Notes under the pieces: generated by a model
Seen by the model: only the letters and a program-made list of their open reading frames with translations
The model's database searches: none
What the model was told of the DNA's origin: nothing
From: Bacillota bacterium
GTDB lineage: Bacteria > Bacillota > Clostridia > Oscillospirales > Acutalibacteraceae
Reading direction: 5' to 3'
Assembly: GCA_023391275.1 (NCBI GenBank)
Contig: JAEWBE010000124.1
Span: forward strand, 1-29,960
Length of the DNA: 29,960 bases
Position numbers and translations under genes: made by a program
Shown here: piece by piece, positions 23,755 to 29,960 of the stretch
Layout of the letters: the number at the start of each line of letters is the position of its first letter
Numbering within the stretch: the stretch's first letter is position 1

Positions 23755-25169
23755 TAAACTATGAACTGGTATCGGGCCTTGAAACCCATATTGAACTGGC
23801 CACGAAAACAAAGATATTCTGTTCCTGCTCCACGGAGTTCGGCGGTGAGCCCAACACCCACTGCTGCCCCATTTGCATCGGGCTGCCGGGCACCCTGCCG
23901 AAGCTCAATGAAAAAGTTGTGGAGTATGCGATTATGGCCGGACTCGCGACCCACTGCGAAATCAGTCCTGTTTCGAAAATGGACCGTAAAAATTACGTGT
24001 ATCCGGATTTGCCGAAAGCATACCAGATTTCACAGTACGATATGCCGCTTTGCAAAAACGGCTATGTTACCCTTTCTAACGGAAGAAAAATCCGCATTAC
24101 AAGAATCCACATTGAAGAAGATGCCGGAAAACTGGTGCATCAGCGCGGAAACGTGTTCGTGGATTACAACCGTGGCGGCGTCCCTCTGATCGAGGTCGTT
24201 TCCGAACCGGACATCCGCAGCATTGAGGAAGCAAAGGAATATTTGGAACAAATGCAGCTGATCATGCGGTATATCGGAATTTCCGACTGTAAAATGCAGG
24301 AAGGTTCCCTGCGCTGCGACGTAAATATTTCCGTGCGCCCCGAAGGCGACGAAAAGCTTGGTACCCGCACGGAAATTAAGAATATGAACTCTTTTACCCA
24401 CATGACCAAGGCAATGGATTATGAAATCAGCCGCCAAATCGACCTGCTGCAAAGCGGCGAGGAGGTTGTGCAGGAAACCCGCCGCTACAACGAGGCGGAC
24501 GGCTGCACCGAAAGCATGCGCGGAAAAGAGGACGCCCATGACTACCGATATTTTCGGGAACCGGACCTGGTGACCATCCGCGTTTCAGAGGAATTGATTG
24601 AACGCCTGAAAGCGAAGCTGCCCGAGCTTCCACAGGAAAAATTGAGCCGTTATATCAGCGTGCTCGGTCTGCCGGAAGCGGACGCGCAGCAGCTGGTGAA
24701 GTACCGCAGGATTGCGGAATACTTTGAAGCAGCCTGTGACGGCGTAAAAAACCCGAAAATTGTAGCCAACTGTATTATCGGTCAGATTTTCAGCCGCCTT
24801 GAAAGCGATTCGGCAAAAGAGAACTTTCAGGTACAAGTGACTCCCGATCATTTAAAAGAGCTGGTGCAACTGCTGGACGCGGGCAAAATCAGGATGAACC
24901 TGCTAAAGGCTACGCTTGAAAAGATGCTGGACACCGGCAAGCCGGCAGGCGAATTGATCAGTGAGAGCGATATGGGCGGTATGGATGAGAACACGCTCAG
25001 AACGGCCTGTGAACAGGCCGTTGCGGATAATCCAAGTGCGGTGTCGGATTACCTGAGCGGTAAAGAAAAGGCACTGAAGGCGATTCTGGGCGCCGTAATG
25101 AAGGCAACGCGCGGCCGTGCCGACGCCATGCAGGCGGAACAGCTTTTAATTCAGCTTATTAAGAAATAA
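23751..25169 (+). CDS. gatB: Asp-tRNA(Asn)/Glu-tRNA(Gln) amidotransferase subunit B
   Basis: This 472-residue subunit binds the misacylated tRNA, phosphorylates the acyl group with ATP and transfers ammonia to it. It has the GatB cradle domain (residues about 1-290): YELVSGLETHIEL at the start, a cysteine cluster (C24, C26, C38, C39, C42) expected to bind zinc, KNYVYPDLPKAYQISQYD and IEEDAGKLVH. The C-terminal helical/YqeY-like domain (about 325-472) contacts the tRNA elbow and includes IVANCIIGQIFSRL. ATG 23751 overlaps the gatA stop codon (ATGA). It is the last gene of the operon and is followed by a hairpin at 25201-25231. Confidence 0.97.
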   Translation: MINYELVSGLETHIELATKTKIFCSCSTEFGGEPNTHCCPICIGLPGTLPKLNEKVVEYAIMAGLATHCEISPVSKMDRKNYVYPDLPKAYQISQYDMPLCKNGYVTLSNGRKIRITRIHIEEDAGKLVHQRGNVFVDYNRGGVPLIEVVSEPDIRSIEEAKEYLEQMQLIMRYIGISDCKMQEGSLRCDVNISVRPEGDEKLGTRTEIKNMNSFTHMTKAMDYEISRQIDLLQSGEEVVQETRRYNEADGCTESMRGKEDAHDYRYFREPDLVTIRVSEELIERLKAKLPELPQEKLSRYISVLGLPEADAQQLVKYRRIAEYFEAACDGVKNPKIVANCIIGQIFSRLESDSAKENFQVQVTPDHLKELVQLLDAGKIRMNLLKATLEKMLDTGKPAGELISESDMGGMDENTLRTACEQAVADNPSAVSDYLSGKEKALKAILGAVMKATRGRADAMQAEQLLIQLIKK

Positions 25170-25200
25170 TCAGTTTCACCGTAAAATAAACAGGGCTCAA

Positions 25201-25240
25201 GAAAGCTGGCGGCTAAAAGTCGCCGGCTTTCGCTCTATTT
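25201..25240 (+). terminator. Probable terminator of aspS-gatCAB
   Basis: GAAAGCTGGCGGC (25201-25213) pairs over 13 bp, with two G-U pairs, with GTCGCCGGCTTTC (25219-25231), loop TAAAA. The following CGCTCTATTT is only moderately T-rich. Confidence 0.6.
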
Positions 25241-25401
25241 AAGCCAAAGTAAGCCGGCCCGCCATCCTGAGAAATTAAGCTTTTTATGCTGTTCTTCTTT
25301 ATTTTAAACGGCTTCAGATATAAAAGATTTTTATTAAATCATAGAGAATTGTTAAGCAATCGTTAAAGTTTAAAATCGGGCTGAAGAATTTTAAAAACAT
25401 A

Positions 25402-25430
25402 TAGCAAAAGAAAATAATAGATGGTATAAT
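25402..25430 (+). promoter_or_regulatory. Candidate extended -10 promoter of the GGDEF/HD-GYP gene
   Basis: TGGTATAAT (25422-25430) gives a good extended -10. The -35 region (TAGCAA, 25402-25407) is poor. The start codon at 25505 follows about 75 bases later. Confidence 0.5.
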
Positions 25431-25504
25431 TTGTCAATATATAACTCTAAAATCGACAAGATCAGTTATTTTTCGATACGGGTTAACGGAAGGGATGAAC
25501 AGGA

Positions 25505-28069
25505 ATGGTGGAACAATTTGCGCAAGATTTTATTAAAAAACTTCCTTTGGGGTATGTTTGTCAAAAGCTGATTCGCAACGAGAGCGGTAAAACCGTGGAT
25601 AGTATTTTTCTTGACGCAAATTCCGCTTTTGAAAAAATTACCAGCTTAAAGGCAGAGTCACTGGTTGGGAAAAAAGCCTCCGAACTCTTTCCGGATATTC
25701 AAACCGGCGCGTTTGACCGGCTTGCTTTTTATGAAGAAATCATGTTGTCCGGTGTTGCCAAAAAAATCACCCGGTATTCCGAACGGTCCGGCCGGTGGTT
25801 AAATATAAGTATTTTCTCCCCACAGAAGGATTATTTCGTAAATATTATTCAGGATATGTCGGAAGAAAAAAACACGCTTGATGATCTGGCGAAACAAAAG
25901 AAAGAACTTGAAAGCGCACAGGCGGATTTGGAATTCATTTTCAACAGCACGCAGGATGCCATGTTTTTGGCCGAATACAAAGACGGAGAAATTTACTATA
26001 TTCGAATCAACACAGCGCATCAAAAATTATCGAGATTTCGTTATGGGGACGTAAAAGGAAAAACACCGGTTGAAGTATGGGGAAAAGAAGTGGGCGGACC
26101 CCTGCGTGAAACATACCTGAAAGGGATAAGAGCGAAAGACGGCATAACGTATGAGGAATTTTTAGATCTTCCGGGCGGGCGGCGGTTCTTTTTAACCAGT
26201 CTGACATCGATACATGAAAACGGAAATCCCCAATATCTGATTGGCTCCCGAAAAGACATAACAGAATACAAAAAACTCGAAGAGGATCACAGCGCTCTTT
26301 TGCGCCGTTTGGAGTCCATGTTCAACGACCATATTGCCGTCATGCTGATTATCGACCCCGTAACCGGAAAAATTCTTGACGCAAACCCCGCCGCCTGTGA
26401 GTTTTACGGTTACAGCAAAAGTGAGCTCCTGAATTTATATATCCAGGATATTAACATGCTTCCGGCGGAAGAAACCGCAAGGCGAAGGACGCTCGCGTTT
26501 CAACGCAGGGAAAAGCATTTCATCTTCCCCCATCGCTTGAAAAGCGGAGAAATCCGAATGGTGGATGTCTATTCCTGTCCAATCGGCAATGGAGAGGAAA
26601 CTCCGCTTTATTCCATTATTTTTGATGTTACGGACAGGGAAACACTGAAAGAAGATTTGTTCCAGGAAAAGGAGCTGCTGAGTACAACTTTGAAATCGAT
26701 TGGCGACGGGGTCGTTACCACCGATATCGAAGGCAGAATCACATCACTGAATAAGGCGGCCGAAGAAATTATTCTATGGCATAGCGGCGAAATATGCGGC
26801 AGGAAATTTTCCGACGTATTTATTCTGAAAAGCGAGGAAACCGGTAAAATCGTCGAAGACCCTGTGGCTAAAGTTTTGCAGACAAAAAAGGTAATCGGCC
26901 TTGCCAACCACACCGTTCTGATCAACAGGTACGGAGAAGCGATTCCAATTGCAGACAGCGCCGCCCCAATTAAAGGAGAGGACGGCCACACGTTCGGTGT
27001 GGTAATGGTCTTCCGCGATGTTAAAAATGAAAAAGCGCAGCAGGAAAAAATTCTTTTTCTCAGCTATCACGACGCCCTGACCGGCCTTTATAACCGCCGG
27101 TTCATAGAATCGGAAATAAAGAGGCTGGAAGCCTCAAATCAGCTGCCAATCTCCGTAATTATGGGAGATGTAAATGGGCTTAAAATTGCAAATGATGTTT
27201 TCAGCCACGAAATGGGAGACAAACTGCTGCAAAAGGTTTCGGACTCGCTGAAAGAAAATTGCGGTGAAAATGATATTGTTTCCCGATGGGGCGGGGATGA
27301 ATTTTTAATCCTCCGGCCGCTTTCCACTCAGGAAGATTCTGAACAGCTGATTCAGCGACTGCAAAAAAGCTTTGCAGAAAAAAGCGAAGGCACACTGCAG
27401 CTGAGTGTTTCGCTGGGATGCGCCGTCAAAATGAACGCAGAGGATCAGCTCCCGCACGTTATACAGCAAGCGGAGGAATGGATGTATCACCAGAAGCTTC
27501 TTGAGGGAAGAAGTTATCGCAACACCATTATCAGCACTTTGCTTGCAACGCTTTATGAAAAAAGTATGGAAACGGAAGAGCACGCGCAGCGGCTCATAGA
27601 GCATTGCCATTCCATTGGGCAAGAGCTTAAATTTTCCGACAAGGCCATGAATGAGTTGTCCCTTCTGGCTGTTTTACACGACATTGGAAAAGTTGGAATC
27701 CATCAAAGTGTTCTGCAAAAGCCGGGTGCGCTTACCCCGGCGGAGTGGAAAGAAATGAAAAGGCACCCTGAAATCGGGTACCGCATCGCCCAGAATACGC
27801 CGGAACTTTCGACTGTTTCAGAATATATCCTGTCTCACCATGAACGTTGGGACGGGCATGGATACCCGAGTGGGCTGACGGGAGAGGAAATCCCCCTGAA
27901 CTGCCGTATTCTTGCAGTTGTGGATGCTTTTGACGCAATGACAAACGACAGAATTTACCGGAAGGCGCTCAGCCGGGAAAATGCGATTGGGGAATTGATC
28001 CATAATTCGGGCACTCAGTTTGATCCAAACATTGTAGACTTATTTGTGCGAATTTTATCTGCCGGATGA
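25505..28069 (+). CDS. PAS-PAS-PAS-PAS-GGDEF-HD-GYP cyclic-di-GMP signalling protein
   Basis: This 854-residue soluble protein has no transmembrane segment. Four PAS-like domains lie at about 10-120, 140-255, 265-380 and 390-510, with LDANPAACEFYGYSKSELL and LKSIGDGVVTTDIEGRI as the clearest PAS cores. The GGDEF domain spans about 517-670 with an intact RWGGDEF (594-600), so it may synthesise cyclic di-GMP. The inhibitory I-site RxxD is replaced by GEND (587-590), so product inhibition may be lost. The HD-GYP domain (about 675-852) keeps HDIGK (His725-Asp726), SHHERWDGHGYP (777-788) and the VDAFDAMTNDR block, so a phosphodiesterase activity is also expected. GGAAGGG lies about 10 bases before ATG 25505. 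The gene stands alone. Which activity dominates cannot be told. Confidence 0.93.
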   Translation: MVEQFAQDFIKKLPLGYVCQKLIRNESGKTVDSIFLDANSAFEKITSLKAESLVGKKASELFPDIQTGAFDRLAFYEEIMLSGVAKKITRYSERSGRWLNISIFSPQKDYFVNIIQDMSEEKNTLDDLAKQKKELESAQADLEFIFNSTQDAMFLAEYKDGEIYYIRINTAHQKLSRFRYGDVKGKTPVEVWGKEVGGPLRETYLKGIRAKDGITYEEFLDLPGGRRFFLTSLTSIHENGNPQYLIGSRKDITEYKKLEEDHSALLRRLESMFNDHIAVMLIIDPVTGKILDANPAACEFYGYSKSELLNLYIQDINMLPAEETARRRTLAFQRREKHFIFPHRLKSGEIRMVDVYSCPIGNGEETPLYSIIFDVTDRETLKEDLFQEKELLSTTLKSIGDGVVTTDIEGRITSLNKAAEEIILWHSGEICGRKFSDVFILKSEETGKIVEDPVAKVLQTKKVIGLANHTVLINRYGEAIPIADSAAPIKGEDGHTFGVVMVFRDVKNEKAQQEKILFLSYHDALTGLYNRRFIESEIKRLEASNQLPISVIMGDVNGLKIANDVFSHEMGDKLLQKVSDSLKENCGENDIVSRWGGDEFLILRPLSTQEDSEQLIQRLQKSFAEKSEGTLQLSVSLGCAVKMNAEDQLPHVIQQAEEWMYHQKLLEGRSYRNTIISTLLATLYEKSMETEEHAQRLIEHCHSIGQELKFSDKAMNELSLLAVLHDIGKVGIHQSVLQKPGALTPAEWKEMKRHPEIGYRIAQNTPELSTVSEYILSHHERWDGHGYPSGLTGEEIPLNCRILAVVDAFDAMTNDRIYRKALSRENAIGELIHNSGTQFDPNIVDLFVRILSAG

Positions 28070-28078
28070 AATGCTGTA

Positions 28079-28096
28079 GAAAAGCGGCCGTTTTTC
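28079..28096 (+). terminator. Weak terminator candidate after the GGDEF/HD-GYP gene
   Basis: GAAAAGC (28079-28085) pairs with GTTTTTC (28090-28096; one G-U) around loop GGCC, 9 bases after the stop codon. The T-run is part of the stem, so this is uncertain. Confidence 0.35.
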
Positions 28097-28269
28097 CTTG
28101 TGTTTACATGTTCGGGCTGCACCGCACGAAACCCATTCACCGGATAGTTTCAGTAATATAGCTTCGATGGTAATGTTTGTAATCATCAAATCTACACACT
28201 TACAACAAAAAAGCATCACTGAAAATCGTCATAATGGGAAGCATCAAGTTTTTTGAAGGAGAATGCAGA

Positions 28270-28392
28270 ATGATTAAAAAAGAAACTTTGGAAAAGATTA
28301 GAAAGATGCTGAAAGAATTGGGTTGGCCCGACGAAGTGATAAACAAATATTTCATTGAGTCCCTTGATGTTACCAATGAAACCCATGGATAG
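28270..28392 (+). CDS. Small 40-residue hypothetical protein
   Basis: A 40-codon frame starts at ATG 28270 with a well-placed AAGGAG (28256-28261) 8 bases upstream. It ends at TAG 28392, followed by a clear intrinsic terminator at 28428-28460. The product (MIKKETLEKIRKMLKELGWP then DEVINKYF and a short acidic tail) is a charged, probably helical peptide without a signal or membrane segment. I do not recognise a family. The combination of good ribosome binding site, sensible amino acid use and a terminator at the right distance supports a real gene. Function is unknown. Confidence 0.6.
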   Translation: MIKKETLEKIRKMLKELGWPDEVINKYFIESLDVTNETHG

Positions 28393-28427
28393 GTTCATCA
28401 GCATCAGTTCAGCGAAATACATCTGCA

Positions 28428-28460
28428 GCCCGCCGGTATCAGCATCGGCGGGCATTTTTA
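28428..28460 (+). terminator. Intrinsic terminator after the 40-residue ORF
   Basis: GCCCGCCG (28428-28435) pairs perfectly with CGGCGGGC (28446-28453), followed by ATTTTTAT. Confidence 0.88.
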
Positions 28461-28555
28461 TCCTCTGAACGGCTGGCCGGCTGATTGAATAAATTCTATT
28501 TTTTAATAGATACTAAGCACGCATAGCAATTACACGGATGAAGGGAAAGATAATT

Positions 28556-28705
28556 TTGGACAATAACAAAAACCGAATGAAAGACCGGGAAAAAAGCAAT
28601 CCTGAATTGAGAAAAATGAAGCCAAAAGAGAATGCCGACGCAGGAATCATAGATAGCCGAAAGATCGGTATGCATGATGGAAAACATGAACGAAACGGTA
28701 ACTGA
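28556..28705 (+). CDS. Possible small 49-residue hydrophilic protein (TTG start)
   Basis: A 49-codon frame opens with TTG 28556, preceded by AAGGGA about 10 bases upstream, and ends with TGA 28705. The product is highly charged (MDNNKNRMKDREKSNPELRK at the N-terminus, then a Lys/Glu stretch and a His/Gly/Asn-rich end) and has no hydrophobic segment. It is 48 bases upstream of the HMA-like gene and could be in the same transcript. No family is recognised. The non-ATG start and small size make this a tentative call. Confidence 0.4.
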   Translation: MDNNKNRMKDREKSNPELRKMKPKENADAGIIDSRKIGMHDGKHERNGN

Positions 28706-28753
28706 ACAATCGATATTGTTTACACTGTGATAAAATCTGAAAGGAGATAAAAA

Positions 28754-28963
28754 ATGAATACAGTACTGTGCAGCGTTTCCGGAATTCAGAATAAAGAGTG
28801 CAAAACTCAGATAAAAAATGCGTTGGACAAGATAAAGGGAGTCCAGGAAGTTGGCGTCAACCTGACAACAGGTACAATAAAAGTGGAATATAATGAACCC
28901 GCGACCGAAGTTGAAATTAAAGATTGTATCGAACACACCGGATTTAAAATTGAATACGAATAA
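28754..28963 (+). CDS. HMA-fold small protein lacking the CxxC metal motif
   Basis: This 69-residue protein has the beta-alpha-beta-beta-alpha-beta order of heavy-metal-associated (CopZ/Atx1-like) domains: TVLCSVSGI, a helix with IKNALDKIKGV, strand VGVNLTTGTIKVEYNEP, helix VEIKDCIEHTGF and a last strand. In a copper chaperone, loop 1 would read GMxCxxC. Here it reads GIQNKEC, so the first metal-binding cysteine is an Asn-type residue and only the second Cys (Cys16) remains. Metal transfer as in CopZ is therefore doubtful; a degenerate or repurposed HMA domain is more likely. AAAGGAG precedes ATG 28754, and a terminator begins right after the stop codon. No copper ATPase or regulator is next to it. 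Confidence 0.8.
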   Translation: MNTVLCSVSGIQNKECKTQIKNALDKIKGVQEVGVNLTTGTIKVEYNEPATEVEIKDCIEHTGFKIEYE

Positions 28964-28964
28964 C

Positions 28965-29000
28965 AAAAGCTCATGCCGTAAGGTATGGGCTTTTATTTTA
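28965..29000 (+). terminator. Intrinsic terminator after the HMA-like gene
   Basis: A 13-bp stem (28965-28977 with 28982-28994, two G-U pairs), loop GTAA, followed by ATTTTA. Confidence 0.82.
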
Positions 29001-29096
29001 CCCTGCCCCATGTTCAGAGTAACAGATATATAAATTCTCAGATGATATTTTTTGTTATGATGCATATAATGAATTAATAACCTTGGAGGTTTTTCA

Positions 29097-29960
29097 ATGA
29101 TTATTAAGATAAGATACAAGATCATAAGCATCGCTTTATTATCAATTTTTTTTGTAATTATATTGTTTGCATCACTGAAAAACAATATATCCGAAGTCAA
29201 TACTATTTCACTTAAGCAGAATTCAGTATGCGTTCCAATTATCATGTATCACGAAGTAAAATCTTTTAAACTGGGAAAAGATGTGATCAGTCCGTATGAA
29301 TTTGAAAGCGACCTGAAATATTTATCAAAGAACAATTACACAACCATAACCATGACTCAGTTGATTAATTATGTATATAACAATAAAGATCTCCCCAAAA
29401 ATCCGATTATACTCTCGTTTGACGACGGCTACCTGAATAATTATGTTTATGTTCTTCCACTGTTAAAAAAATATAATGCGAAGATCGTATTTTCAATCAT
29501 TGGGAAAAACACGGATGATTTTACCCAAATACTGGATGACAACCTTGATTATTCCCATGTAACATGGGATCAGCTCAATGAAATGATTGATTCAGGAAAT
29601 GTTGAGGTTCAGAACCATACATACAATTTGCATGCCGTCAATAAAGGCAGAATCGGGTGTGCTCAAATGTCGGGGGAAGCATTGTCACACTATGAAAAAA
29701 TAATGAAGGATGATATTGGCAAATTACAGGAAGAAATTACTGTCATGACAGGAGAAACGCCAAATACCTTTACTTACCCATATGGAAGATCAAGCAAAAA
29801 TACCGATGCCATATTAAAAGAACTTGGTTTTCAGGCAACGCTCTCCTGCGATTACGGCGTGAATCTGATCACGAAAGATGCGAACGGGTTATACGGTTTA
29901 AGAAGAATATGCCGCTCACACGGACAAAGTGTGGAAAAGGTCTTAACAGAAGCTATGAAA
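29097..29960 (+). CDS. Polysaccharide deacetylase family protein, 5' part (runs off the window)
   Basis: The frame is open from ATG 29097 (TTGGAGG about 10 bases upstream) to the last base, 288 codons without a stop. Residues about 7-26 are a hydrophobic segment acting as signal anchor, so the enzyme domain is extracellular. The NodB fold follows: VPIIMYHEV, the metal/catalytic aspartates in LSFDDGYLNN, KIVFSIIG, the histidine motif NHTYNLH, and TYPYGRSSKN. These enzymes remove acetyl groups from peptidoglycan or extracellular glycans. The part around residues 180-215 that follows the His motif looks longer than in minimal NodB domains. The gene is visibly more AT-rich than those before 28 kb. 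The C-terminus is not seen. Confidence 0.9.
   Translation, partial: MIIKIRYKIISIALLSIFFVIILFASLKNNISEVNTISLKQNSVCVPIIMYHEVKSFKLGKDVISPYEFESDLKYLSKNNYTTITMTQLINYVYNNKDLPKNPIILSFDDGYLNNYVYVLPLLKKYNAKIVFSIIGKNTDDFTQILDDNLDYSHVTWDQLNEMIDSGNVEVQNHTYNLHAVNKGRIGCAQMSGEALSHYEKIMKDDIGKLQEEITVMTGETPNTFTYPYGRSSKNTDAILKELGFQATLSCDYGVNLITKDANGLYGLRRICRSHGQSVEKVLTEAMK

Larger units (their letters stand above)
25170..25504 (+). other. 335-base intergenic region between gatB and the GGDEF/HD-GYP gene
   Basis: It holds a hairpin terminator candidate (25201-25231), an AT-rich stretch with no reading frame of note (about 25270-25410), and an extended -10 promoter at 25422-25430. I see no cyclic-di-GMP riboswitch and no small gene. 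Confidence 0.6.

Noticed and set aside
25170..25504. Cyclic-di-GMP riboswitch upstream of the GGDEF/HD-GYP gene
   Set aside because: The transcribed leader is about 70 nt, and no GEMM-like core is visible.
28496..29245. 249-codon open frame on the minus strand across the right end
   Set aside because: It runs antisense to the HMA-like gene and the deacetylase start, both of which have good ribosome binding sites and motifs. The product is Phe/Ile/His-rich, as expected from AT-rich antisense sequence.

Overview
This window looks like chromosomal sequence from a low-to-mid GC Gram-positive anaerobe, most likely class Clostridia and plausibly the Oscillospiraceae side. The reasons are: AGGAGG-type ribosome binding sites before almost every gene, TTGACA/TATAAT promoters, a Bacillus/Clostridium-type LexA box, lipoprotein-anchored ABC transport, solitary ECF S components, a MocR regulator, and an aspS-gatC-gatA-gatB operon. 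No rRNA, tRNA, CRISPR array, prophage or insertion sequence is visible. The placement is inferred from gene content only.

Region 1-3.1 kb (+): the 3' end of a CAP-domain protein, a small VOC/PhnB-like protein, then a two-gene operon encoding a radical SAM protein and its obligate partner (TIGR03916/TIGR03915 type, putative DNA repair). A perfect palindromic LexA box sits inside the operon's promoter. Region 3.1-10.6 kb: an MgtA-type Mg2+ P-type ATPase (-) with a terminator-bearing leader, an O-antigen-ligase-like membrane protein (-), a CtpE-like cation P-type ATPase (+), and an amidase-fold/SH3 protein (-) that seems to have lost its catalytic glutamate. Region 10.6-11.1 kb is non-coding and contains an approximately 100-nt strongly self-complementary element of unknown nature, then a consensus promoter.

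Region 11.1-13.7 kb (+): a complete polar amino acid ABC importer (lipoprotein, permease, ATPase), closed by a strong terminator. Region 13.7-17.2 kb (-): a low-complexity lipoprotein, a polysaccharide-type flippase, and two ECF transporter S components. The S components diverge from a MocR/PdxR-type regulator (17.3-18.7 kb, +), and the shared intergenic region carries repeated CAGTT half-sites. This suggests a vitamin-B6-related uptake locus. Region 18.8-25.2 kb (+): peptidase T, then aspS-gatC-gatA-gatB. The synthetase carries a histidine at a position linked to non-discriminating AspRS, so aspS and gatCAB may together make Asn-tRNA(Asn).

Region 25.2-30 kb (+): an 854-residue PAS/GGDEF/HD-GYP cyclic-di-GMP protein, two very small ORFs, an HMA-fold protein lacking the CxxC metal site, and the 5' part of an AT-rich polysaccharide deacetylase running off the end. 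Composition becomes visibly more AT-rich after about 28.5 kb.

The most interesting leads are the SOS-type control of the radical SAM pair, the structured element at about 10.7 kb, the mgtA leader, the putative B6 locus and the CxxC-less HMA protein.
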